From NCBI RefSeq assembly GCF_052324685.1, contig NC_135214.1, positions 34,548,954 to 34,612,953 on the forward strand: a stretch of DNA of 64,000 bases, in the 5' to 3' direction. This document shows, piece by piece, positions 23,901 through 63,290 of the stretch. The notes under the pieces are model-generated. The model was not told the DNA's origin, ran no database searches, and saw only the letters and a program-made list of their open reading frames with translations. Every line of letters starts with the position of its first letter. The stretch's first letter is position 1. The position numbers and the translations under genes are program-made. Source of the stretch: Brachyhypopomus gauderio. Lineage: Eukaryota > Chordata > Actinopteri > Gymnotiformes > Hypopomidae.

Positions 23901-25574
23901 ACCACATTACAACTATTCATGTTGTTGTGTAATCGGTGTAAATAAGTGGTGGTGCTTTAACTGGTTCTCCTCTGTGCCTTTACATTCATTTAACAACGTT
24001 TAACACAAAATAATCCATATGAGATCTGCACTGGGAAAATCATAAGGAATATCAAAAACAACTGGCTTCCAAAAGAAGTCTGAATTACATTTCCCATCAG
24101 CTGCATTTGAAAAAAAAAAAGATATTTAAGTCTTTAATAAATCTTACCAAATAAATACCAAATAAAGTAGTACATTTTGTAAAATTAACATTGAAATACT
24201 CTTTTTTTTAGAAATACTAGGAATATATAGATTACATAGTAATAAAATGTTCTTAATTTGTTTTTTCTTTTTAAAAAACATCAACTTCCAACAGGTAGGC
24301 CTATGTTGTTTGGAACCTGAGTCACTCCAAGTCTTGATAAATTTTGTGCTTTCTTCACTGAACGGTAAAATTCGTCCCACAGGAACTTAACCAGTGAGAG
24401 ATCCGGTGAAGGTGAGAGGCAGACTGGACTGTCACTACGGTTCGATGCACTTGCCTAATTTAGGATTTGGATCGTTATACCGGGCATTTATTTTCTCTCC
24501 GGACAACCAGCGTCTACCTCCATATTTTGGCGAGGACTGTAGACATACATTAAAACACTAGGATGTTAAACACTAAACAGATTTCCCATTGGGGCCAAAT
24601 ATTTACAGCATAATGTTTCTAGACAGATTAAAAATACGGGAATTCCATTATTGGCTCCTTCCTCCACCACGGGGCCCCTGCGAGCTCCCGTACTACCGCT
24701 GTTCTGGGGTCAGTGATGCCCCCGTCCGGGGTGGGTGGTGTAGGCGTGGACCGGGCGGGATCACGACGCCGATACTCGTGGGAATACTCTGGTTCCCCGC
24801 ATGCTTCGTATTCCTTGGCCCAAAGAGGAGCGGTTTCACCGGGCTTTAGCGGAATTTACATCTTTAAACCCGCTCGGCCTGTAGCCGCTACAGCTTTACT
24901 GACGATGATCTGATTTGAGGCTATTAAGAGTTTAGCGGATCCCAGACCGCAAAGGTGGGCAATGACAGACTGGATTAGCGGCCACGGCCTCCACCCCCGC
25001 CCCTCCCGGCCTCCACCCCCCAGATCCCGGCCCAACACCCCTCACGGCCCAACACGCACCACAAACATTACCTCTCATTAAGTTTTCTATGTCTCGTTTC
25101 TATCTTACGGGTGTAAACGGGTTGTGTCAGTTATAGATCCCCAAGATATCTGGCAATTTCCTTGCCAGATATTTGGTATGGTAAAATATGGGATCCATTA
25201 GCAAAACACACCAAGCAAACAAGCAGCCGTTGGTGTTGAGACTGACAAAGCCCGGCGAGAAGAGAAGGGAACAACAGACAACAATCAAAGAGTGTTGTTT
25301 TAATCTGCCCAGCCCCAGAGATTAGTGAACCACATTGTTTTAATTGTTTTAACCGGGGAAGCGAAATGCTCGCTTATTGAGGGCAGATCCTCTGCGTAAA
25401 TCTCACAAGTTCAATAGTTTCTAAAAACTTGAGCCCCCAGACCCCCTTCGTCTCCCTCATCCTACTTAATCCGGACTAATACCTTTCTTTCTATTGGCTA
25501 ATGGCTGAGAAACGCTGGGGTTAATGCTTCTTAAATAGTCTCTTAAATAGTGAGACCAGAGTTTGGATTGAGAA
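20991..25574. promoter_or_regulatory. Gene-free interval upstream of the homeobox gene, possible regulatory landscape
   Basis: About 4.6 kb without a credible coding exon. It contains unique-looking, non-repetitive blocks, for example around 21780-21870, 22300-22400 and 25140-25560. TAATCC (the K50 homeodomain site) occurs at 23515, 23604, 24011 and 25467, with its complement GGATTA at 24972. A purine/G-rich run lies at 23731-23759, with a GT tract at 22128-22152. Enhancer function is inferred from position and motifs only. Confidence 0.35.
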
Positions 25575-25665
25575 ACGTGGGGAACGCACAGGGACCTTGC
25601 ATGACCAAATAACACAACTCTCCAGACTCGGAGCGATTATATCGGAGATTTTCTCAAGTCCAAAG
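25531..25665 (+). promoter_or_regulatory. Core promoter and non-coding exon 1 of the homeobox gene
   Basis: Two TATA-like TTAAATAG words (25531-25538 and 25543-25550) lie just after an inverted CCAAT box (CTATTGGCTAAT near 25492). About 115 bp further down, TCCAAAG|GTAAAT gives a good donor at 25666, which pairs with TTTTCACAG at 25946. The start site is therefore estimated at about 25575. Confidence 0.5.
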
Positions 25666-25955
25666 GTAAATTATGAGCACTATTGATTTAAAAAACAAAT
25701 ATCCATAAATTAATACAAAGTCGGTGATCACGCATGTATTGAGCATTTTCTTTTAGTAAGATTTGAGTAGGATGTTGCTCTTGTGACGCGTTAACGAGCA
25801 CTTATTAACTGTTCCTGAACTCAGCAGATTCATCCAATAAGTAACTTTACAACCTTAAAGGCTGCTTTGTTTTTTACCTGCGTGTCGTCTCGTTTATGTT
25901 CATATGAATATGTATTTGAGGTGATTTATTTCATTTGTTTTCACAGCAAAATACT

Positions 25956-27144
25956 ATGAATTCCCTGTATTTCTGCGGACCGGGTGGTGGTAATGGTGTC
26001 TACTCCACTCCCAGCGTCGACTCGATATTGTATGACCTCCACCACCAGATGGCGGAACAATACCACCTTCACACAGCAGCCACTTCACAACCTTTCCAAT
26101 CCTTCACGGTAGCAGAGCGCCTTGCAGGTAAAACGCGCTGTAAATATGCATGTTGCATTCTAAATTGACTGATTTTATAGCAACCACTAAATTATCGCTT
26201 TAGATAACAGGTCTGAATATTTCAGCGTTTTTCGCGTTGTTTAACATCATATAAGAAACTGTTTATGAAAGTACGAGAAATGTGTGCAGAGCTTATCCTG
26301 GAGGCGCGCTACGGGAACCCGCAGAAACAGCGTCGCAGCCGCACTGCGTTCACCGTATCGCAGCTGCACGCGCTGGAGAAAGCCTTCCAGCACACGCAGT
26401 ATCCCGACGTGAGCACGAGAGAGAGGCTCGCAGTCTGCATCAACCTCCCAGAAGCGCGCATACAGGTTCACTTTCAGCTTATTCTGTAACCGGTGTCCTA
26501 TTTGTTCTTCCATACGTTCCAAGATGCCTGTACTACAGACAGCTTTGCTCATTGCAGTCTGTGCTTTTGGTTTAAGCAAAATCAGCAGGTCTGAAAGGTT
26601 GCCTATGGAAAGACACCCCCCCCCAAAATGCATGCGATAATGTTAATTTGTCATGATGCTACAATTTCGACTTAATGTGCTTCTCTAGGTGTGGTTCAAG
26701 AATAGGCGCGCAAAGTTTCGTAAAGGGCAACGATTCACTCCTCTTCCACAAGGACGTGCTCCGGGGGAGACACGGGACTGCAAACCAGCCAAAGAAGCTC
26801 TGACAGACGAGGAGAAAGGCTTCAGTTCACAAATGCAGCTTCCACCCGTAGAGGATGTCGACACCAGTCCCGCCAACGTTTACCCAGACAGCCCGGCTCC
26901 TTTCCAGAAACCTTCGAGACTGCAGTCCCCCGCTGCTCGCGCGCCGTTTATATTCGGAGGACGGCAGCATCATTCACTGCCGCGTGCTCTGGGCCTTCTG
27001 TCGTCGGCTCTGCCTTTCCCGCACGCGCTCTTCCCCGTCATACATCCACACAGTAATTCTGTACCAGCGGGCAAATACAGCAACCTGCAGCCACAGGGTG
27101 CCGGTCATATTAAATCCTGGCTTCCCTCACGTCTGGACTTGTAG
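25956..27144 (+). CDS. Dmbx-type paired-class homeobox transcription factor
   Basis: Coding exons 25956-26127, 26290-26465 and 26689-27144 encode 267 aa in one frame. The homeodomain spans residues 71-130 ([20 protein letters not shown] … [14 protein letters not shown]), with Lys at position 50 (residue 120), so it should bind TAATCC like Otx/bicoid proteins. The block just before it, [13 protein letters not shown], is the hallmark of the Dmbx family, and the intron between homeodomain positions 46 and 47 is typical of paired-class genes. Dmbx1 acts in diencephalon and midbrain patterning (known). Unlike the roughly 380-aa vertebrate Dmbx1, this protein is short and ends [13 protein letters not shown] without a recognisable OAR domain; its N-terminus also differs. 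It is therefore probably a divergent Dmbx paralogue; the exact name is unresolved. Start chosen: the first ATG after the acceptor. Confidence 0.85.
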
Positions 27145-28140
27145 ATGCACCATAAAAACAAAATCAAAACTACAACTAAAAACAATCCTGCTGAGCCAGT
27201 TTTGAGTGCGAGTTGAATGTGAGTATGAGGGCAACGTTTGATGCATTTCTTACTCAACTGGAAAACTTCCGTAAATGCCAGGAAGGTTGTTTGGGCTCAC
27301 AAGGTTGTGTGAATGAGAAGATTTAGATCGCATTATCTAAACAAGGATTTTCTGTCCTGGTACTGTGGCATAAAAATAATTAAATAATTTCCAGACAATG
27401 ACACTACAATACCATGACAACATAATGGTAAAAGTATAGGCTTCATATGCATAGAGTGTGTTATTGCAAAGGTTTACCTTGACACGACTTTACCTAGAAA
27501 ATCGATTTGATATGACAGCTGGTATTTTCCTTGCGCATACTTGATTTTTGAAATGATATAGAACACCCATAGACATGGCATGTAATACACTCACTCCGCT
27601 CCACAGGGAAAATAAAAGTCTCCACAAGGGGGCGCTGTTAACACTGAAATAACGTTTGTGCTTCGCATCAATGACACTTCGCGTCCTTGTTGGTTTCGTT
27701 AATGGTTGTGTTAATTACTTGCTCTGATCTAGGCACACTTTAAGTGGTTAAAATGTACTAATACATGTATCCTTGTGCAGTCTTAACAAGCCGGACACAT
27801 ACGGAAATGTACCTCTAGGCACAGACTGGTACTAATCAAACACAATTTCTAGGCTAAAGTGTTTTGTATATTTGGTGATATGTAAGAACACATTTTGTAA
27901 GGTACGAGAGAATTATAAAAATGAGGTAGAACCAAGTACTGACAGGTGCTGTGTAGATATTAATGTGAATTACGCTAGATGGACTAAAATGCGAACGGTA
28001 CTTTTTAAACCCAACATACAGACAGGTCGACGTGCCATAACTCGTGAAGTACATTGTAACTACCTGTTAGAAAGGGCTCGGGGAAATAAGTTAGGTTTAA
28101 TTGTTAACTCTAATAGTTAACTCGTAAAATACGCGTTTCT
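27145..28140 (+). other. Homeobox gene 3' UTR and intergenic DNA
   Basis: AATAAA at 27611-27616 is a plausible poly(A) signal about 470 nt after the stop. A CTCF-like motif follows at 27622-27635. No other gene is seen before the csnk1g2 promoter. Confidence 0.45.
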
Positions 28141-28372
28141 CGATGGTGAATGGTGAGCGCCGTACTGGGGGGATTGTTCTCCAACCAGAGCCGCCGGCTC
28201 GCGAGCGCAGAGACCGCGATGGGAGTGTCGCGTGACGCTGCGCTTAGCGACCGCGGTTGAGCTTAAAGAGACAACGGCAAAATCCGGCTAGCCTTTAAGA
28301 CATAAAAAAATAACGTCTAAAGCCGCAAATAAAGGAATATGTGTCGTGAGAGATAGAAATACGAACAGACAG
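28141..28372 (+). promoter_or_regulatory. csnk1g2: Putative csnk1g2 CpG promoter and non-coding exon 1
   Basis: A CpG-rich block (for example GCCGCCGGCTCGCGAGCGCA near 28190) has no TATA box and is followed by AACAGACAG|GTAACT, a good donor at 28373. It is the only CpG-rich, promoter-like DNA upstream of csnk1g2 in this interval. Transcript support is lacking. Confidence 0.5.
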
Positions 28373-31300
28373 GTAACTACTTTAACTTCATGTAGTTTGT
28401 CGGGACGTTTACGGATAGGACAGCAATACTTAAATCGGATTTTTAGCTAGCTAGCTTGCTAAGTGGCTAACATCGGCTAGCTGTCTTAACGGCTACAAAC
28501 TCTGGAGGGCTGGATGTCTGTTGTGAGGAGACGCGTTAACTTTACCCTAGATACGTAGGACATTAACGTGTTTTAATGTGTTAGAAATAGGTGGTTAGCC
28601 GGGTCCGTTTGTTGAGGTAAGTTACTGTGAATGACTTGCGCATTGTATTATTATAATAATTATTATTATTAAAGTGGAGAAGACGTTGGAAATGGATATA
28701 GAGACCTAGCTGCTAATAATACCGTATAACGTTTTCAAATATTAAATTCAAATTATACCTTCCTGTCGCTACATGGATAGCCAACGAGCTTGTTAGGCTA
28801 ACTGTGTTTGTAAAGTTTAGGTTTACCTCGCCTGTCATGTAACTTAAAAACACAACCTCGCTCATAAACAGTGCATAACTAGCTAACATGGCATGTTGAC
28901 TAATCAAACCTGCTAAGCTAATTGTAGTGCCAGCGGAATTACCTATTCTAACTATTTGGCTGTCTTCTGGCAAATTGTAGTACTAATATAATTACATGTG
29001 TGGCTGCTTATCTGGCTATATATATATATATATATATATATTTGATGGTTTCACATCTTCAGTTAAGTTGTTAAGGTAGTCGCATAACATGCTAGTTAGC
29101 AACCTAGCCATCTACCGGTAGTAATGTCCGACACGGTAGCTACCTGGCAAGCTGGTTAACTTGGCTAGCCATCCCAGCTAATGCGATGCCTAATGGAAAT
29201 GTACCATATATGATGGATGAATAAACGTCTCTCGTACTTTTTAATTACTACCCACTTGGACTGAGTCTGTAACGTTGCAAACCGCAGTTGGTTCAGTAGC
29301 AAGCGTTAACTAATTCCTAGGGCGGTTAACAGCTAGGATTGGTGGATAGCTAGGCTGGCTAGCCCGCTAACGCCTTCTGTTTTGTTGGGAATATATAACT
29401 AGGTGAATGTTGCCAAGTGTATACGAATTTTAGAGCGTTTGCAGGTCTTATCCTATGAGAGAAAAGTTGTTTGAAGTAATCCACTTTACGAGCTTAACTA
29501 TTCCAATGTTCTACTACTAGATATAAGCTGCCTTTTATAAATGTGGATGCTTGTTTGATACCTGCCCTAATGTTCGCTATGTTATGCACACGTAACTTGT
29601 ATTAGATATCTAGCTGGTTAACGAGATAATAAGATTGGACCCAGATTACACTTGGTCAATAAACTGCATTGTCCAAATATGAATGTAGTCTGTGTGGCTA
29701 GTCAAGATATTAGGCCCCATTACCTGGGAGTGTTGTACAACCCCATTGGAAGTTGGGCATTTATACAACCATATCCTCATATTTGGTTTGAAGGCCAGTG
29801 TAAATGTTTTTTTAGTAACGATAACACAACGAAATACGTAGAAGAAACGTTACTTTAAGTTCTTCAAACGTACATTTTCCTTGTTAGCCAGCTAGCTAGG
29901 TAGCGATTGCTAGGTTAGCCAGGCGAGATAGCTGAACGACGTCTGCATCTATTTATGTCTTGAAATGTGTGGATTTAGTTTGGGCCAGTATTGATGGTCT
30001 TCATGTTAAACAGGTGGCTAGCGGACTGTACATGTTCATGATGAAGTTTCCTCCCTCGGTTCTGCTGACTGGGCGAGCATGGACGTGGGCAGCTAGATGG
30101 CCGCTCTGTTGTTTTGCGTCTAGGTGATTAGTTTAGCTGTAGAAGACGGACGTGTTGAACTCAAACGTAACCAAAGGTCTTATTTGGCCGTATAAACGTG
30201 TGTTGGTTATGACACATATATACGTTTCTCATGCAAGTTTGTTGGGTAAATTAGGTCAGATGTTCGGAGGTCTTGGCATCAAAGGAATCTGGCTGTAATA
30301 TTGTGCTCGCTGGCTATAAGTCTGAAGTTTTCACTTGGTAGTTGGCTAAGTAGTTAGCGAATCAATGTTTTTGTGGAGGCCACACGTTTAACTAGCTAAG
30401 TTAGTAGGCGTTTTAAAGAATGGAAATGCAAATTAATAATTGATGGTTTTTGTGACCCTGTTTCTCAAGTAGAAAATAAACTACAAACAAGGAGTTATGT
30501 ACCAGTGGGAAATAGCTTGTGTACCTATATGTTTTAAATTTGTATGAGGCGAGCCTGTCATTGTTCTGTAATAGTTTGTATTTTAGGCTTGTTGTACTTT
30601 GAATTGGTCGGTATTGAATGTTATATAATCATTCGTTTATGACTCACCTGGGAAGGTAGCCATGCACTGTAAGAGTTAAGATGTCTGCATTTAGGCCTTC
30701 AACATTTTTATGATTGATCTCTTGCTGAGAAGAAAGACCAGGCTACATTTCCACCCCCAAGCTAAAGTTCACATTGTCTGCCCGTCATTCAGAATCCGAC
30801 ACCTCCCTCCCAACACGGGTGCTGAGCTAACCAGAGCAAAGGTTTATTCCAAAGGCTTAATGTCAGTCCACTCGATCAGTAATGAAATGAGTTTTTGCTT
30901 AACATGGACTCATTTCAGGTCATTTTTATTGATCCCACTATTGGAACACGGCATAGTAAGCAAATATTCCAAGGTTACATTTAAATAAATGATGTCCTGT
31001 GTAATAATGTTGCTGACTGATATGTATAAAATCAGGAATATGATTTTTTTTACACCCCAAATCAGTCTTTTGGAAAACTAATAATGATATTAGAAACTAA
31101 TGATATTAGATGAGTTTTTGTATGTTTGAACTAAGATGGCTATGGTTGTTTCGTGCGTCTGTTTTCTTGTTACTGCAGAATATATGGATTGGTCCTGGAG
31201 TCTATTGATTGGTTTAAGTGCCTTTTCCAGGGAAGCTATGGCAGTGTTTCTAATAGTTCCTGCGTTACCTGTTTGTCTCTTTCGCCTTCCATTGACATCA

Positions 31301-32320
31301 CTTCTGACTTCACTAGAGATAACAGGACTACACTTAGCCCTCAGTTCATTATATACAAATCAGAAGCACAGGGAGTTGATTCTTGGATTATCATTATGCC
31401 ATTTTATTCAATGTTATTCATGCTGTATCCATAGTTTGTAGTCGGTAATACTACTGGTTATGACCCAGATGCAGCGGTGATTCTGAGGTGTTTGTGTTGT
31501 TTTTGGTGAGACTGTGATGCTGACTAATCTCAAAATTTCCCGTCGAGTGACTTGTTGTTTGAACCAGCCACATTCTTTCCCTTAATCAGGCACGATCAGA
31601 TTTGTTTTTGACTTGTGCTGTGTATGTTTAAATTAACTGGTGACTATCACTAACCTAAAGAGGATAGTTAAGGGTCACTTTTGTGCTTCTGTTACAGATG
31701 CATCAATGTTCATGTCAAAGCTGTTCACCCCCAGACAAGAACTGTATGAGAACAGCCTGCAAGGATTGTTGAAGAGTTATTGAAAACTGATACACATGTT
31801 GCTTGGCTTGTAATTTGCGACTGTAATCTTCCATGCTTTACAAATCCCATGACTTTTTTGTTGTTGTCTCTGCATAATAAATGTCTCGGCTTTCACCCTG
31901 CTGATGCTCAGGTGTAGTGTTTGTTGCTCACAGACCATCTCTCCATTTTTCCCCACTTTTGTAATGCTCAGATGATTTTCTTGCCTTAACATGATTGTAT
32001 TCTGCACACTCTGGCCAGTATGCGTCAGTATTACTAGTATGACCTCTTTATCAGATAATCAGAAATATTTGTAGTTGGGTCTAGGATTAGCGTCTGTGTG
32101 ATCTCATGATCCTCTAGATGAATTTATGTACTAATGCGTGTGGAGTTGTCAATGGAGCACTTATTGGACTATTTTTGAAATGGACGCTTTTAAACTAATT
32201 GAGAACAGTTTATTGATTTCATGTCATGTGCATGATGCAGCTTCTTGTCTGGATAAGACATGCAACTCATCTGCTAATCAGCGTTTTATTATTTTTTTGT
32301 TGCTGTCCGTTGTCTTACAG
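28373..32320 (+). other. csnk1g2: Putative first intron of csnk1g2
   Basis: Non-coding, with a (TA)n run at 29017-29041 and a marked excess of CTAGC/GCTAG/TAGCTA words at 28440-30410. No transposon with clear ends is seen. It ends at GTCTTACAG before 32321. Confidence 0.4.
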
Positions 32321-32821
32321 GTATTTAGTGGAGAAAGCACGCTGCTTCACTGTGTGAACCTGTTGTTCCTGTCTCTGCTCCTGCTGTTGGCCTGCAGAGT
32401 TTGTGCATGAAGAATGGTTTTGGCTTTTCCAAAGGCTGACTTGGAAGAAACCATGAGGACCCTAAGGGGACGTTCTGTAGTGGTTCCGTCGATTCTGTAG
32501 CAGGAATTGTGTATGTGTGTTGTTGATTGGGTGTGTGTGAGTGTGAATGTGTGTGTGCATGCGTGCGTGTGTGAATGTGTGTATGTAAGGTAGCACAACC
32601 TGCCTCCTTTAGTCAGTAACGTGCTACTCCTAGCGCATCACATCACAGGAGGAGACCCCCCCTCCCCATCCTGAAGGATTAATTCCAAGTGCATAAACTG
32701 GTCTGGCGACCTCTCCGGCTCACTGCCCCTGACCCCACTGTTTCCCTGGGGCTTGTTTTGACGCCTTTCTGCTGTGCATGGCCGGCGAGTAACCGTGGAG
32801 AGGCCAGGGTATCATAAGCTT
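32321..32821 (+). other. csnk1g2: Putative csnk1g2 5' UTR part of the first coding exon
   Basis: A good acceptor (TTGTCTTACAG) precedes 32321 and no better one is seen before the start codon. The roughly 500-nt leader contains upstream ATGs (for example 32407) and a GT-rich stretch at 32510-32590. Confidence 0.4.
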
Positions 32822-59317
<26,496 letters not shown>

Positions 59318-62300
59318 AGAGTGCTCTGGAGTGAACTTGAAACATTCTGATCACTGTCCAGTTTTAAATGGAAGCAAATACACTTCTCTCTTCTCCTCCC
59401 TTTTCTTCTCTCCTATCTTCTCTTCTCCCATCTTTGAGCCCTGTCCCCTCCTGTCTCTTCAAGTCCTGCACCAACGCTCCTCTTGGAGAGTTAAAGGAAT
59501 ATGTTGTTGACAACACAACAGACTCTTTTTCTTTTAAAGTAAGAAAAAAGTACACAAAGTATGTATAGAAATCACCTCAACCATAGAAGGATGATACCGA
59601 ACTCTGTATAAAAACAATAATGATAAATGAACCCCGTGGTCTCATTTTGAAAAAATAAGCTGTTTGAAACAGTTATTGTATTCTAGAATTCATGCAGAAT
59701 ATTTTGTTGTTCATTGATCCGAGGACAGTACATTGATGGATCAGATAAATTGAGTTTTTCTTAGCTGTAGTTTCTGTTTGTTTCAAAATGGAGGGCAAGA
59801 ATTGTAAAGCAGGGAAGCAAAGATGATTCATCTCAACCAGGCATTTTTGGTTTTGTTTCGTCTCTTGGTTTTTTGTTTTGTTTTTTGATTTTTTTTTTTG
59901 GGGGGGGGGGGGGGGGGGTTGTTTTTTGCTTTTGTTAATGATTGGTGAATTGTTTCAGAACAAAATACCTGGATTGAAAGCAAACATTTAAATTTTATGT
60001 TGTGGTGAACTGTACAATTTTTTTTATATCCTTCTGTTTCTCCTCTTCCGTTTTTGTTGTGTTCACATGGACTTTGTAGCACAGTGGCTGTTCTCAGGTA
60101 CTGTGGAGGAGGGAGAGATGAACAGATTCTTAGCTCTCTGTTTATAATTGCACTTTTGGGGGCAGAAAAGAAGACAGAGCAACATGGTGGGTGGGGGTGT
60201 GACTGCCCTACGACGATTCCCACGCTAACGATAGATCTGTCCTAACGATAGATCTGTCCAAGGCCCGAACTTTAAATGCAGAAAGAGAAGCAACATGCTC
60301 TTTTATGTTTCACATCAGAATTATTTACCAGGAAATCATAGTTTGTGCCTTTCCAAGTAAAATGTTCAAAGTCAAAGCAAGTGTGTGGTGCAGTGGAATT
60401 TTATGATAAGACTCTTTTCTGTTTTTGCTTATGCCTTAACGTACGCCTCTCTACCTCTTGGAGTTTTGTGACCGCTTAATACATTATCGATGCAAGTAAT
60501 ATGGAGAATGAAATGATCGTGCTCCTGTAATGGGTTTAATGGTGTTGAGTTTGTGCAAGATCAATATTCTATTGGAAATAACAAATTGGTTATCTCGGAC
60601 GAAACAGCCCAGGTGCTGAGCCTACCTTGGTTGAACGTGAATAGTACTGTAGGAGATTGTGACCATTTGCTATATTATACCAAGAATTTGAATTGTGATT
60701 GACAGTACCATCATATATATCATATTTCATATACTTGATTCTCAGAACATATGATATATTGCCACTATGTATTTTGCTGTTGTGGGAAAACCCTGTATGT
60801 GTAAAACAAACATAAGTAGAGGACAGAAGCTCCACGTTTGTGTTTGACAATTTTGTCCTGTTATGAAACTTTTACAATGTTTAGTCTTTTTTAAATACTC
60901 TATACAGCTGTTTAAAAACAGACAAACAAAACATGAATGCACATGATATAGCTGTAGTGTTGAATTTGCATTGTGCAGTTTAGCATGAAATGCTAAAAAC
61001 AGGAAGTGAAAGATATTATGGGACATTTTCTTTATAGTTTTCTATCACAATGCAGATATTCATGCCATTTTTGTATATGTATTATTCTGGCAGTTGCATC
61101 AAAGTTTGTGCGCTTATAATAGGTAAAATAGTTTGAACTACGTGAAAGTGCTTGAAAGCTGATTATGGTAAATGTGTTTATCTAGAGCAATGAAGATGGC
61201 CTAGTGTACTTTAAAAACAAACAAGCCAAAAACAACTTTATATACCACAAGCTGTTTTAAAAAATGAACAAACCAAAGATGGTGACTTGAGTCATCACCT
61301 TTGGCAGCCTTATGTTTTCCAGCTCAAACATTTATCAGAGCCTGCAGCTCATGTCAAGAGGTCAGTGGTGAAGTTCTGGCTCTGTGGATTCCCTGCTGTA
61401 AGTCAGGGAAAGAGGGGTCATTCAGTAGAGGTCCTGCGCTGGGACGTGTGTGCTGATTATTTGGTGGTAGTGGTTGTGCCTTTGGCTGAGTGACTGCTGG
61501 GCTATGCATTTAAGGTATTTTGCTTCCTTCAGGTCATGTGCCTCTTAGTTGAAAATCCAAACTGAAAAAACTGAAAATTCAGCTCCTTAAATCCTTGTTA
61601 AAAATGCAATGCTGAAGGTTTTTATTTTATTTTTTTTACTGTTTTTACAGGCGACTCAATTTTCTATTGTTACTTGTTCCTTTCTTAGGAAAGTAGTGTA
61701 AAGTAGTGTAAAATTAGAATTGAAGAGATTAAGGCTGATTCTGATTGTCACAGATCAAGGACACTTTCTGCCCAAAAAAAGAGAGGGGGGGGTGACAAAT
61801 GAACGATAGATCTGTTACATAGACACATTTCACCACCGAGTCTTAACTTGTTAAATATGCTGAAGTCTGTATGAGAGCATCTATCATTAGAGCTGTCCTT
61901 AAGTAACTGGGAGAGGATTTTTTTTATCTTATTTAAAATTCATCAAATTTGTGTGCTTCAAATAGAGCTGGTGCTCTGACATGACAGAGATGGAGCACTT
62001 ATCTCTGCTCCAGGAGATCTACCATCTAAATCTGACCTAAGATGCGAAGTATGGTATTCATATTTATAAAGGCCTTATAAAGCTTCATAGGTCAAATCAG
62101 TACTGTCAGCAGTGCTTGAAAAATGTTTCACTCGTACAAAAACACTCATTATATAGTGTATAATCTATAATGTGGAAAAGCTGTCTGAATTTGCTCTGAA
62201 TGGATGACTGAGGCATAAAGTGATCTCTCTGCAGTCGTTGTTTAACAAATACGGTGGGGAACTGTTTCTTAATCACTGCAACAGGTAATTTAACACATTG

Positions 62301-63110
62301 CATGAAGCATATTGTGCATTCACTTGGCTGACTGATTAAAGCAAAATTTCCTGTTAATAGGAGGAGTGCTGATTTGGAGATGTTTCATATCTTCATGCCA
62401 CAAGACTGTGACTGATCGTGTTCTGGTCACATACTGCATGGTCCATCTGAATTACAAGTAGTCAAAGCCACAACTTCAAAGTTGTAACAACGTCTGTACA
62501 AGTAGTGTTGTAAGTGCTGCAAAAAGGATCTGATCTGTTCAACTGTTGTCCCCTAGCCTGTATTCACCAATAACTGTTAAGGAGAGAATGTTCCAGTCCA
62601 TATAGGAAAAAACGCTGCATCGCACAGTTTGGTGTTTTCTCTTGTTTTACTCCTGATAAGTCTTTTATGGACGTGGATTATCGTGCCGTTGTAGTGAAGG
62701 GAGAGTGATGTGAGTGTTATGCGCCTCAGAAGATCAGAACGTTATCAATGTGTTATTTGATAGTGAATACAAGGTCATACGTGTGGATCGGAGGAAACCG
62801 TTCCAGTTCTGAGGAGTTCATGGGAACACTGGTTATGGGGAAGTTAAACTACACCACCATATGTGACAATGCAGTTATTTTGTTAAACCAACGTATGTGC
62901 AGAATGTCATGCGCCCAGTCACCTGATAGTGTGTTGGAATAATGCTGATGACCATTAAATAATAATGACCACACTTACGAATTTAAAATGAAAAATATTG
63001 GTAAGCATCAGTTATTGACTAATTTTGTTTTGTAAAACCAGACGTACAACGGTAAGCTTTTAACCTCAGAATGATGAGAAATGTAAATGCGCTTTTGAGT
63101 GCAACAGTTT
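59318..63110 (+). other. csnk1g2: csnk1g2 3' UTR and intergenic DNA
   Basis: Non-coding. A G run lies at 59900-59918. I find no canonical AATAAA soon after the stop; ATTAAA occurs at about 62336 and 62954. The UTR end is therefore undefined. No other gene or element with clear ends is seen. Confidence 0.45.
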
Positions 63111-63180
63111 GGTGGTTTCCCTTCTCCAAATTCCCCGATTCAGCACATCTGCCATGATCCTCCCCGCCACCTCACTCGCA

Positions 63181-63290
63181 TATAAAGGAAATGTTTGCCC
63201 ACATGAGTCGGAGCTGAGCAGCGCCGCGGCTCATTATTTCCTTAAACTATAACAGGCACAAGGATTATTTTGATGGTCAGTGGCGTAAGT
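63181..63290 (+). promoter_or_regulatory. TATA-box promoter-like sequence with a following strong donor
   Basis: TATAAAGG (63181-63188) sits in CTCGCATATAAAGGAAATG. About 100 bp later an ATG (63272) is followed by GTCAGTGGC|GTAAGT, a near-consensus donor at 63285-63290. This could be the first exon of a + strand gene that leaves the window; nothing else supports it. Confidence 0.35.

Noticed and set aside
24589..24913. Possible coding exon upstream of the homeobox gene
   Set aside because: No recognisable domain, and two overlapping frames are equally open in GC-rich DNA.
32774..32821. Longer N-terminus for csnk1g2
   Set aside because: The frame upstream of [10 protein letters not shown] has no ATG, and the family starts at MDFDK.
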